From assembly GCA_021780575.1 (NCBI GenBank), contig JAJXYL010000023.1, forward strand, positions 1-10,368: a stretch of 10,368 nucleotides of DNA. Direction: 5' to 3'. The position numbers and the translations under genes were made by a program. Below the pieces are notes generated by a model. It worked only from the letters and a program-made list of their open reading frames with translations. It did no database searches and was not told the origin of the DNA. The stretch comes from a bacterium (GTDB lineage: Bacteria; Patescibacteriota; Minisyncoccia; Phycocordibacterales; Phycocordibacteraceae). Below, in pieces: positions 1 to 6,471 of the stretch (its first letter is position 1; every line of letters starts with the position of its first letter).

Positions 1-506
1 CCGATCTCATCGGTGTGCACGGTGAGGATTGCCGCGACCTTCCCGGCGACCCGCTCGGGGAACAGAGCGAACGCTTTCGCGTTAAAGGGAGTAACGAGAT
101 GCCGTTCAGTAAAGTTTTCGCCGTCTTTGGCGACCGCGATTGCGATCTTTATATTGTCTTTTGAGAACGGATAGCCGCCGAGCGCCGTGTACGAAAGGTA
201 GGTGACGCCCTCAAAGACAGTCGCGCGCGGATCTTCGCATCCGTAGGCCTCCCACGACTCTTCGGGGATTAGCACCTGCCGTTGTAAAGAGAAGTGAGTG
301 CCGTCCTCGGAAAACGCCTCGCCGATGGTTGATTGTCCGGCATAGGGAGAGACGAGTGCCGCCGGATTTGAGAGCGCACGGTAGTACATACGCCACCCGT
401 TCTGCTCGCGGATGACTGACGGGTTAAGGACGGCCAGCGCCTCCCACGGGTGCTCGTGGCGAGGAGAAAGGATCGGATTATGGGGGTCTCGGCGGATGAC
501 AAACAT
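1..506 (-). CDS. GH130 family glycoside phosphorylase/hydrolase, C-terminus cut by window edge
   Basis: I translated this open frame by hand. It starts at ATG 506 and stays open to the left edge, giving 168 residues of the N-terminal half. GH130 enzymes act on beta-mannosides, mostly by phosphorolysis to mannose-1-phosphate. Visible family signatures are HNPIL (residues 9-13), HPWE (19-22), LNPSV (27-31), YYRAL (41-45), the hallmark GCEDPR (89-94) followed by a TYLSYTAL strand, and LFPERV about 60 residues later. The ATG lies three bases after the TAA of the upstream GH130 gene with no ribosome site, so translation is probably coupled to it within one operon. Unlike its neighbour it has no membrane segment and begins directly with the catalytic fold. 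The family call is strong. The substrate (mannosyl-glucose, mannan, mannosyl-GlcNAc or other) cannot be read from the sequence. Confidence 0.85.
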   Translation of the reverse strand, partial: MFVIRRDPHNPILSPRHEHPWEALAVLNPSVIREQNGWRMYYRALSNPAALVSPYAGQSTIGEAFSEDGTHFSLQRQVLIPEESWEAYGCEDPRATVFEGVTYLSYTALGGYPFSKDNIKIAIAVAKDGENFTERHLVTPFNAKAFALFPERVAGKVAAILTVHTDEI

Positions 507-509
507 AGA

Positions 510-1688
510 TTAGTCGGTTTGTGCGTGGGTCATCGATACCAGTTCGGGCTGAACGCCCCTGATGAGCGCGTCGACGAACGTGTCCAAAGCGGTGGTTGCG
601 ACGCAGACAACCTTGTCCGCACCTCCATAATAAACGAAGAGCGTGCCTTCGCGTACGACGGCGCCGCAGGCATAAACGATGCCGGGCTTTCCGTGATTTT
701 CGTACGTTTCATCGGGCGAGAGGATGGGGGCGGCTACGCGATGGAGTATCTTCGTCGGCTCATTGAGGTCGAGCAGCATCGCGCCGAGTTTGTAGCGACC
801 CGGCTCGCGCTCGTCAATCGCATGATAGAAGAGGAGCCATCCGTGATCGGTTTTGAGGGGCGGCGGACCGGCCCCGCGGACGAAGCTGTCCCACGAGTCT
901 TCCCGCGCTGGGAGAGCGCTGCGCGATCCGACCCAGCTTTTAATGAAAGGCTCCGTAACACCGACATCTTCGATGGCGTCCCGGTATGCTATTTCCACGG
1001 TCGGGGTGATGCTGTGGAGGATGGCGTATTTCCCCCCAATCTTCTCGGGAAAGATAACCCAATTCTTTTGAAGTTCTCCCGGGCGCGAGAGGATGTGCGG
1101 GCCATCCCACTTCCAGAATTGCTTCGTCAAGAAATCGCTCTCCGCTATGGAGATAGCGGCGACTCGTATATAATCCCACCCGTCGAACATGTTGAATGTG
1201 ACATAGATGCGGCCTTCGATAGATACCATGCGCGGGTCTTCGCATCCGCCCCACGATCCGCCTGAGGGGTACAGGACGGGGGAGTACTTGCGAACATGGC
1301 CTGGCAGGTTGCGTGGCTTTTGTGCGACATAGACGGGATAGGGAAGCCGCTCATTAAAGATAATGCCGTCGGAGCTGCTCGCATAGCCGAGTCGCGAGAC
1401 GCCGTCCGTGCCGATAGCGCGATAGAGGAGGTGCGTACGATCTCCGAGGACGAGAGCCGCGGGATTCAGTACCGCCTCCGCCATCCATGGATGTTTCCCC
1501 GGTTTTAGAATTGGGTTGTGCGAGGATCGCCTTAGCGAGAGGCGTTTGACGTACAGGGTCCTGGTGAGATGGAGGGCATGTATCAGCTTCTTGCGAAGCG
1601 TCTTCGAGAAGAGGGCCCCAAGGAGTGCTCCCGCAACAAAGAAGGAAAAGAGCAGCGCGAATATATTTATTAAAAAGATAAAATCCAT
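510..1688 (-). CDS. membrane-anchored GH130 family glycoside phosphorylase/hydrolase
   Basis: This 392-residue protein has one N-terminal hydrophobic helix (about residues 3-27) followed by a strongly basic stretch (K29, R32, K33, K34 and on to R54). By the positive-inside rule the catalytic domain should sit on the cytoplasmic face. The five-bladed propeller signatures follow in order: HNPIL (57-61), LNPAAL (74-79), LLYRA (87-91), GCEDPR (148-153, holding the Asp of the family's active site), a KNWVIFPEK block, SWDSFVRGAGPPPL, a GWLLFYHA block, YKLGAMLLDL, and a C-terminal YYGGADKVV. A role in mannoside turnover is family knowledge; the exact substrate is unknown. I chose ATG 1688. An in-frame TTG at 1697 also exists, 8 nt after a TGGTATTGT extended -10 element, so a TTG leaderless start is possible. 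It lies directly upstream of a second GH130 gene (3-nt gap) and is divergent from panD. Confidence 0.88.
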   Translation of the reverse strand: MDFIFLINIFALLFSFFVAGALLGALFSKTLRKKLIHALHLTRTLYVKRLSLRRSSHNPILKPGKHPWMAEAVLNPAALVLGDRTHLLYRAIGTDGVSRLGYASSSDGIIFNERLPYPVYVAQKPRNLPGHVRKYSPVLYPSGGSWGGCEDPRMVSIEGRIYVTFNMFDGWDYIRVAAISIAESDFLTKQFWKWDGPHILSRPGELQKNWVIFPEKIGGKYAILHSITPTVEIAYRDAIEDVGVTEPFIKSWVGSRSALPAREDSWDSFVRGAGPPPLKTDHGWLLFYHAIDEREPGRYKLGAMLLDLNEPTKILHRVAAPILSPDETYENHGKPGIVYACGAVVREGTLFVYYGGADKVVCVATTALDTFVDALIRGVQPELVSMTHAQTD

Positions 1689-1705
1689 AGGCGGCAACTG
1701 CCCTC

Positions 1706-1714
1706 ACAATACCA
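1706..1714 (-). promoter_or_regulatory. extended -10 element of the GH130 operon
   Basis: On the minus strand the bases read TGGTATTGT, a TGN-TANNNT extended -10. Transcription would start near 1698, leaving a leader of about ten bases before ATG 1688, or none before TTG 1697. No convincing -35 box is seen. The site lies about 25 bp from the oppositely directed panD -10, so the two promoters interlock in the 62-bp gap. This is inferred from motif and position only. Confidence 0.45.
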
Positions 1715-1744
1715 TTCAGACGCCTTGGACAGATGTGGTATAGT
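1715..1744 (+). promoter_or_regulatory. panD promoter, probably leaderless
   Basis: A TGG-TATAGT extended -10 (1736-1744) stands six bases before ATG 1751. A weak -35 TTCAGA (1715-1720) is 18 bp upstream of the hexamer. The expected transcription start coincides with the start codon, and no ribosome-binding site precedes the ATG, so a leaderless mRNA is likely. Confidence 0.55.
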
Positions 1745-1750
1745 GGCCGC

Positions 1751-2125
1751 ATGTTAGTAAACGTTTGTATTGCGAAGTTGCACCGAGCGACAGTCACCGA
1801 CGCCGACCTCGGGTATATGGGCTCCATCACAATAGATGGCGTTCTCCTTGAAGCGGCTGGGCTCATACCAGGACAGATGGTGACTATCAATAATCTCTCA
1901 AACGCAGTCTCGTGGCGCACCTACATACTGAAGGGGGAAAAAGGGAAGGGCGACATAATCCTCAATGGCCCGCCTGCTCGCCTGTTCCAGAAGGGCGATA
2001 AAGTCGTCATTCTTGGCGAGGCGTGGGTAGACCCGAAGGAAGCGGAAAAGATGAGCCCGACTGTCGTTTTTATGGACGACGCGAACTGCATTACCGAAGT
2101 AAAGAAGGGTTGGCGTCCGGAGTAA
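1751..2125 (+). CDS. panD: aspartate 1-decarboxylase (pyruvoyl enzyme)
   Basis: PanD converts L-aspartate to beta-alanine, the precursor of pantothenate and CoA, in the cytoplasm. At 124 residues it is close to the 126 of E. coli. Numbering from ATG 1751 matches E. coli exactly: Lys9, His11, Tyr22, the Gly24-Ser25 self-cleavage site that makes the pyruvoyl group, Thr57, Tyr58 and Asn72-Gly73 are all present. One deviation is that Arg54, which binds substrate in E. coli, is replaced by Ser, with an Arg at position 56 instead (segment NAVSWRTY). The frame also opens at ATG 1733, but that would lie upstream of the -10 box, so 1751 is preferred. No other pantothenate gene is nearby, so beta-alanine may be used otherwise or complement an incomplete CoA route. 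It is divergent from the GH130 operon and followed by a PLP enzyme after 79 bases. Confidence 0.93.
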   Translation: MLVNVCIAKLHRATVTDADLGYMGSITIDGVLLEAAGLIPGQMVTINNLSNAVSWRTYILKGEKGKGDIILNGPPARLFQKGDKVVILGEAWVDPKEAEKMSPTVVFMDDANCITEVKKGWRPE

Positions 2126-2136
2126 ATGAGAGTATG

Positions 2137-2174
2137 CTCTGGCCCAGAGGCTCTTTCTACCCAACATGAGAGCC
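2137..2174 (+). repeat. short inverted repeats in the panD-PLP enzyme gap
   Basis: CTCTGG-C-CCAGAG (2137-2149) is a near-perfect dyad. GGCTCT (2149-2154) can instead pair with AGAGCC (2169-2174) across a 14-nt loop. The two structures share bases. There is no T-run, so this is not a standard terminator. It could be an operator or an RNA fold, or chance. Confidence 0.25.
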
Positions 2175-2176
2175 AC

Positions 2177-2198
2177 TATTGTCATTTCCTAAACGGAG
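2177..2198 (+). promoter_or_regulatory. possible -10 and Shine-Dalgarno of the PLP enzyme gene
   Basis: TATTGT (2177-2182) could serve as a -10, with transcription starting near 2189. GGAG (2195-2198), six bases before ATG 2205, is a normal Shine-Dalgarno site. This is the clearest ribosome-binding site in the window and fixes the start of the gene. The -35 is not convincing, so read-through from panD is also possible. Confidence 0.4.
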
Positions 2199-2204
2199 TA
2201 CGTC

Positions 2205-3185
2205 ATGAATCGCACACTCGAACAAGTCCTGACTGATCCAATTTCCCAAGCACTCAATCCCGCAGGGAAGCAGTTTATGGAAGCGAGAGAGCTTCCTCTC
2301 GAACTGAATCCATTCGCAAAGTATGGCATCAAGATTGTCGCCCTGATTCCGTTCTCCACGTTCCCCCACATCAAGACCGTTGCCGCATGGCAGATGATGC
2401 TGGAAGATTTCAAAAACGGTCTCTATAAGGACAAACACACGATCGTCATCGATTCGAGCGGCAACACCGCCCATGCGGTCGCCCGGCTTGCCCGAGCCTT
2501 TGGCTTTCAGAAGGTCAAGGCCGTGATGTCTTCCGACGTTCCTGAAAGCAAGACGGCCATTTTGAGAGCGTTCGGAGATTTTGTTGACGTCCGCCACGCT
2601 GCCAAGCCTGCCGAGACGGCGCGGGAAGAGGGGGAGAAGCCAGGTCACTACCACCTAAATCAGTACGGTCACATGGGCAATCTGCGCGCGCATGAACTGT
2701 ACACCGGGCCCGAAATAGTGCGGTCGCTCGGCGGCGACTCTTCTAAGATCGCTGCTGTTGCCATCGCGATGGGTTCGGCGGGTACGGTTGCCGGTGTCGG
2801 CCGTTTCTTCAAACGCGCACATCCAGAAACGACCATACTCGGCGTTCGCCCCGTGCTCGGCGAACAGGTGCCGGGCGCGCGCGATGAGAAGAAAATAAAA
2901 AGTGTCGTGACACTGCCTTGGGAAGAGTCAGTCGACTGTCTCCAGGAGGTGACTCGCAAGGAGTCCTTCGCCAGGGCGCGACAACTCTGGAGTTCCGTCG
3001 AGCCCCAACCGGGGCCCACCTCTGGTCTCGCGTGGGGTGGCCTTGAACACTTGATGAAGGGCTACTCGCCCGTCCGGCTCGCAGCTCTCTCCGGGAGGTA
3101 CGCCGCATTCATCTGTCCAGATGACGGGCGCTTCTATTCAGGACCAATGCTAGCTGAACTCGACCCTGATCAGGGAACGGTTTGA
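2205..3185 (+). CDS. fold-type II PLP-dependent enzyme, cysteine synthase/CBS-like
   Basis: This 326-residue cytoplasmic enzyme has the landmarks of the cysteine synthase group. The PLP lysine is probably Lys57 (segment FPHIKTVAAWQMM). A substrate/phosphate-contact loop SSGNT lies at 84-88, and an NQYGHMGN block at 152-159 is equivalent to the NQFENPAN of CysK. A glycine-rich PLP phosphate loop GSAGT is at 190-194, a PTSG motif at 271-274, and a C-terminal CPDDGRFYS at 304-312 corresponds to the SSGERYLS of CysK. A typical CysK uses O-acetylserine and sulfide to make cysteine. The changed PLP-lysine neighbourhood (an IPFSTFPHIK context in place of the usual NPxxSxK) and the lack of CysE or other sulfur genes nearby leave the substrate open. 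It has a proper GGAG ribosome site, and a strong terminator lies just downstream. The family is confident; the reaction is not. Confidence 0.8.
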   Translation: MNRTLEQVLTDPISQALNPAGKQFMEARELPLELNPFAKYGIKIVALIPFSTFPHIKTVAAWQMMLEDFKNGLYKDKHTIVIDSSGNTAHAVARLARAFGFQKVKAVMSSDVPESKTAILRAFGDFVDVRHAAKPAETAREEGEKPGHYHLNQYGHMGNLRAHELYTGPEIVRSLGGDSSKIAAVAIAMGSAGTVAGVGRFFKRAHPETTILGVRPVLGEQVPGARDEKKIKSVVTLPWEESVDCLQEVTRKESFARARQLWSSVEPQPGPTSGLAWGGLEHLMKGYSPVRLAALSGRYAAFICPDDGRFYSGPMLAELDPDQGTV

Positions 3186-3208
3186 TTGCTCGCATGACAG
3201 AGCGCACT

Positions 3209-3243
3209 AAAAACCCGGCCGCCCACGCGGCCGGGATTTTTTT
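3209..3243. terminator. bidirectional Rho-independent terminator
   Basis: A perfect 9-bp G+C stem, CCCGGCCGC (3214-3222) with GCGGCCGGG (3227-3235) and loop CCAC, is flanked by five A on the left (3209-3213) and seven T on the right (3237-3243). It therefore works in both directions between the convergent PLP-enzyme and ATPase genes. The T-run overlaps the TAA stop of the ATPase gene (3242-3244). Confidence 0.93.
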
Positions 3244-5110
3244 AAGCGCGCGGCTTTAAAGCTGCGCGCAGGGCATTTACGATAACCGTGACATCAATAC
3301 CCTCTTGGAGCACCGCACCCTCGACTGGAACGATGAAGCCGAACGCGGCGGCGAGCATGCCGACGGTTGAGAGCCCGATGCCGGCGTAGACGCTCTCATT
3401 TGCGATGCGCACTGACCGTCTTGAGAGCGCGAACAATTCGTGTATGGACGCTACGTCATGACCAAGAATTGCCACGTCCGCGGCCTCGATAGACGCGCTG
3501 TTTTCCGTACCCGAAAAGACGATGCCGACGTCGGCTTTCGCGAGCGCAGGCGCATCGTTTAGGCCATCGCCCACCATGGCAACCATTTCGCCGCGTGTCC
3601 GCGCTTCGTCTACGAGACGGTACTTTTCCTCAGGCGTGCAGTCGGCGTAGATCGTGAGCGCGAGACCGTCAAATATTTTCTCCGCATTCTCTTTCCGGTC
3701 GCCGGTAAGTACGGCGACCCGTATGCCAGAACGCGCGAGCTCTTCGAGCAATTTCTTCGCATTCTCCTTCAAGACGTCAGCGAAATGAAACGTTGCGAGA
3801 GGGTGTTCCCCTCTGGAAAGAAGCAGAGAGATGCCTCCCTCGCGGTGCTGCTCTTCCGGCGCTTGCCGGATAGAGATTACGTATCCGTTAACGGTGCCTG
3901 AAATACCGACGCCTATGGTTTCTTTTGCTTCGGTTGCAGGCGCCGGTGTTTCATTGCGATCTCTTGCGGTGGCGATAATCGCGCGTGCGAGCGGGTGAAT
4001 CGAATGGAATTCAAGTGCGGCGGCGAGGGAAATGGCTTGCGCTTCACTTACTCCTGCGTCGATGAGAGTGATACCCGTCAGCTGCGGCTCACCAAGCGTG
4101 AGAGTTCCAGTTTTATCGAAGAAAACAGTCTTCACTTTGGCGACGGTCTCCAGTACTGCAGGTGTCTTGACGATTATATTGCGGCCCGCCGCGCGCGCGA
4201 GGCCGCCGATAAAGGCGACTGGCGCTGCGATAATAAGCGGACAGGGGGTCGCGATAACAAGCACCGCAAGTACGCGGATAGGGTCGCCGGTCAACAGGTA
4301 GGTACCGCCGCTAATGAGGAGCGTGAGAAACGTGAAGGGCAAGTTCGCCTTCTGGGCGAGGCGCACAAAAGGCGCTTCATTATTTCTTGCATTTTTTACC
4401 AAATCAACGATCTTTGCGTAGGTTGAGGTCGCGAGTGTTCCAGATACAATGAGATCAAACGCCGCCCCCTTATTTACGCTCCCGCTCTTTATAACCGCAC
4501 CCTCAGCCACCGTCTCGGGCAAGGGTTCGCCCGTCAGGTTTGCGAGGCTCAGCACAGCTTGCGGAGACGCGAGCAGTCCGTCGAGGGGGACGAGTTCGCC
4601 GCCGCGTACGATAACCGTAGCGCCAGCGGGAACTGAAGGGAGCAGCACTTCTTCAAAGGCTCCTCCTTCACGCTTCACAAGTGCCGTCTTTGGGATTCGG
4701 GCGAGAAGGGAGGAGAGCGACGCTTCGGCGCGGCGTGACGCATACGCCTCGAGCGCCTCGCCTCCGGTGTACATGAAAGCGATAACGGCACCGGCGAGAT
4801 ACTCGTGGGTAAAAACAGCAAGCACCATCGCGAGGAATGCGATGTAGTCAAGCGAGTTATTGCCCGCGCGCACTTCGCGGTAGGCAATGATGAGTATTTG
4901 GACGATGCCGATTGCAATCGCGATGAGGTAGAGGTCTGAAAGCGAGGAGATGAGGGCTCCCACGAAGAGCAGGATGATTGCACTCGGGAAGACAAGATAC
5001 GTAGAATTCAAATACCGCATGAGTTTCAGTGACAGTATATCGTATCCGATGCAACCCTTCCCATACTGGCGTATATCCCGATTGCGTATGGAATCTCGCA
5101 TCATTCCCAT
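3242..5110 (-). CDS. P1B-type heavy-metal translocating ATPase
   Basis: This 622-residue membrane pump couples ATP hydrolysis to metal export or import. Hydrophobic helices occupy about residues 40-115. The actuator TGEP (193-196) is next, followed by a helix pair at 252-305 carrying TPCPL (288-292) as the transmembrane metal motif. Then come phosphorylated Asp332 in DKTGTLT, a SIHPLA nucleotide-binding HP motif (370-375), TGD (469-471) and GDGLNDAPA (514-522). Two C-terminal helices end in an IDVTVIVNALRA segment. The SIHPLA motif and the Cys-Pro helix place it in P1B. There is no N-terminal HMA (CxxC) domain, and TPC in place of CPC leaves the metal undecided. The start is uncertain: ATG 5110 has AGGG seven bases upstream, but ATG 5020 (MRYLNS), just before the first helix, could also be used. 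It is divergent from the 3D-domain gene. Confidence 0.92.
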   Translation of the reverse strand: MGMMRDSIRNRDIRQYGKGCIGYDILSLKLMRYLNSTYLVFPSAIILLFVGALISSLSDLYLIAIAIGIVQILIIAYREVRAGNNSLDYIAFLAMVLAVFTHEYLAGAVIAFMYTGGEALEAYASRRAEASLSSLLARIPKTALVKREGGAFEEVLLPSVPAGATVIVRGGELVPLDGLLASPQAVLSLANLTGEPLPETVAEGAVIKSGSVNKGAAFDLIVSGTLATSTYAKIVDLVKNARNNEAPFVRLAQKANLPFTFLTLLISGGTYLLTGDPIRVLAVLVIATPCPLIIAAPVAFIGGLARAAGRNIIVKTPAVLETVAKVKTVFFDKTGTLTLGEPQLTGITLIDAGVSEAQAISLAAALEFHSIHPLARAIIATARDRNETPAPATEAKETIGVGISGTVNGYVISIRQAPEEQHREGGISLLLSRGEHPLATFHFADVLKENAKKLLEELARSGIRVAVLTGDRKENAEKIFDGLALTIYADCTPEEKYRLVDEARTRGEMVAMVGDGLNDAPALAKADVGIVFSGTENSASIEAADVAILGHDVASIHELFALSRRSVRIANESVYAGIGLSTVGMLAAAFGFIVPVEGAVLQEGIDVTVIVNALRAALKPRA

Positions 5111-5142
5111 ACATTTTCCCTGAAAATAATCACGCTACAGAC

Positions 5143-5183
5143 ATACTAGACCTATTGACATAATATTGTCAATATGCTAGTAT
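5143..5183. promoter_or_regulatory. nearly symmetric divergent promoter of ATPase and 3D-protein genes
   Basis: The core TTGACATAATATTGTCAA (5155-5172) is an inverted repeat that supplies a perfect -35 box in each direction. To the right, TTGACA (5155-5160), 17 bp, then TAGTAT (5178-5183, preceded by TGC). To the left, TTGACA read on the minus strand (5172-5167), 18 bp, then TAGTAT (5148-5143). The flanks CATACTAG and CTAGTATG extend the dyad to about 42 bp. A rightward leaderless alternative also exists: TAATAT (5161-5166) lies seven bases before ATG 5174, with CAGACA (5138-5143) 17 bp upstream. A symmetric site like this could bind a dimeric regulator of both genes; that part is inference. 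Confidence 0.7.
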
Positions 5184-5797
5184 GCAAACAACGAGGCAGT
5201 TACTTACTGTTTCGGTATCTACACGATATTATGACTGCTATAGAAGGCCTTATGGCCTTTTTACTTTTGTCCAACGCCGTCCTCGGCGCCATACCGGCGC
5301 ACGCAACTGTGTCGGCAATGCCGATCTCACCAAGCTACGCTGTAGCCATCACCGCGTATAATGCCGTGCCGGCACAGACCGATAGCGAACCGCTCGTGAC
5401 CGCCTCGGGCGCATACTCAAACCCCGAGGTCGTTGCGGCGCGCTCACAGGACCTCGCTAGTGAATTGCCCTTCGGCACTGTCATCGAGTTCGTCGGTTCG
5501 CCTAAACGGAACGACTCCTGCGGCTATGACATCGTAGCGCCCATCATCGGCTATCGCGTCATCGCGGACACGATGAACGTGCGGTACAAAGACCGCATTG
5601 ACATCCTTTTCAGTACCAAGTCCAACTACCTCATGGCCGACGGTTCCACCAAGAATGCCAGTACGATACTCGGCGTTTGTTCAGACGCCCTCATCCGCGT
5701 TGTTGGTCATATCGACCTTACCCATCCGAGCCGGCTTCCGAAGACGCAGGAAGATCTCGCGGCATTGGTGAGCGGTAACCCACTCGCATTGAAGTAA
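5174..5797 (+). CDS. secreted 3D (Asp-Asp-Asp) domain protein
   Basis: This is an exported protein with the 3D domain seen at the C-terminus of lytic transglycosylase MltA and in resuscitation-factor-like proteins, a double-psi barrel linked to peptidoglycan work. The domain signatures are AYNAVPAQTDS with TASG shortly after, LPFGTVIEF, and ADTMNVRYKDRIDI; the Asp residues in QTDS, ADTM and DRIDI are the likely three acidic positions. The mature protein is about 164 residues with two cysteines (in DSCGY and GVCSD) that could form a disulfide. Starting at ATG 5174 gives a 43-residue signal peptide with basic n-region (K5, R7, R14), hydrophobic LMAFLLLSNAVLGAI, and an AHA cleavage site. If the downstream TAGTAT promoter is used, translation must start at ATG 5231 or 5252 with a poorer, uncharged signal. 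A peptidoglycan-remodelling role is inferred. Confidence 0.75.
   Translation: MLVCKQRGSYLLFRYLHDIMTAIEGLMAFLLLSNAVLGAIPAHATVSAMPISPSYAVAITAYNAVPAQTDSEPLVTASGAYSNPEVVAARSQDLASELPFGTVIEFVGSPKRNDSCGYDIVAPIIGYRVIADTMNVRYKDRIDILFSTKSNYLMADGSTKNASTILGVCSDALIRVVGHIDLTHPSRLPKTQEDLAALVSGNPLALK
5242..5261 (+). other. hairpin with T-rich flank over an internal ATG of the 3D gene
   Basis: AAGGCC (5244-5249) pairs with GGCCTT (5254-5259) across loop TTAT, extendable by one G-T and one A-T pair, and is followed by further T. ATG 5252 begins in the loop. It resembles a weak terminator or start-masking stem but lies inside the signal-peptide coding region, so it may be incidental. Confidence 0.25.
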
Positions 5798-5804
5798 AGT
5801 GAGG

Positions 5805-5810
5805 TATTCT
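5805..5810 (+). promoter_or_regulatory. -10-like element of the transglutaminase-like gene
   Basis: TATTCT ends seven bases before ATG 5818 and follows the upstream stop codon by seven bases. No ribosome-binding site or clear -35 is seen. This matches the leaderless spacing of other genes here, although transcription from the 3D gene may also run through. Confidence 0.4.
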
Positions 5811-5817
5811 AGTGAGG

Positions 5818-6471
5818 ATGGAACGCCTCACCCGTCAGAAGTCCGGGTTCGCGTCGCGTGAATATAAGGCGCTTGCGAAGCTTGCGACGCCGATTAAGAT
5901 ACAGGATTTCTTAGACAAGCTCCCAATGAATTGGGAGAAGCATGGCGATACCCACCGGTCCCCGCGTTATGTCCTTAAAGAGAAGAAGGCTCACTGTATC
6001 GAGGGCGCACTTCTCGCCGCCGCCGCGCTTTGGATAGCTGGCGATCCGCCTCTCATCATGAATCTCTCCGCACGGCTCGGCAAAGGGGACGATGATCATG
6101 TCGTCGCGCTCTACAAGCGCGGGAATCGCTACGGCGCCATCAGCAAGACGAATCACGCGGTTATCAGATTCCGCGACCCGGTGTATCGTACGCCGCACGA
6201 GCTCGCGCTCTCGTATTTCCATGAATGGTTCCTAAACTCAAACGGTGAGAAAGTGCTGGAGTGTTACAGCCAGCCGCTCGATATGCGCCGCTTCGGCACT
6301 GACTGGCTCACGACAGAAAAGGACCTGTGGGATGTTGCTAATGCTCTAAGTGAACGTAAACATTATTTCTTGGTACCGAAAGGGAATTGGCGCCATGTGC
6401 GTAAAGCAGACAAGATGGAACGCATGGCTGGACGGCTCACTGAGTGGCCGAGATTGCACCCGCGAACTTAG
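5818..6471 (+). CDS. transglutaminase-like cysteine-fold protein
   Basis: A 217-residue protein without signal peptide or membrane helix. The segment KKAHCIEGALLAAAAL (about 57-71) looks like the nucleophile helix of transglutaminase-like (papain-fold) enzymes, with Cys60. GDDDHVVALY (90-99) supplies His94, and an acidic or Asn residue in the following strand (TNHAVIRFRD) could complete a triad. The family includes peptidases and amide-transfer or hydrolysis enzymes; the substrate here is unknown. The frame also opens at GTG 5812, but ATG 5818 is better because a TATTCT -10 element would then sit seven bases upstream; 5812 would be almost on the hexamer. It follows the 3D gene by 20 bases, and its TAG stop overlaps the TAA of the convergent CofE-like gene by three bases within a shared CTTAG. 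It could be a cytoplasmic peptidase-like or amidase-like protein, or an inactive relative. Confidence 0.6.
   Translation: MERLTRQKSGFASREYKALAKLATPIKIQDFLDKLPMNWEKHGDTHRSPRYVLKEKKAHCIEGALLAAAALWIAGDPPLIMNLSARLGKGDDDHVVALYKRGNRYGAISKTNHAVIRFRDPVYRTPHELALSYFHEWFLNSNGEKVLECYSQPLDMRRFGTDWLTTEKDLWDVANALSERKHYFLVPKGNWRHVRKADKMERMAGRLTEWPRLHPRT

Noticed and set aside
450..1265. Long plus-strand frame of 271 codons
   Set aside because: It lies antisense to the GH130 genes, which have clear family motifs. Its protein has no recognisable domain, and it begins within the other gene.
1733..1750. ATG 1733 as start of panD
   Set aside because: It would precede the -10 box and add six residues not found in PanD proteins, whose numbering fits exactly from 1751.
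3995..4426. Plus-strand frames inside the ATPase gene
   Set aside because: Shadows of the ATPase coding strand caused by codon bias; the composition is unlike a folded protein.
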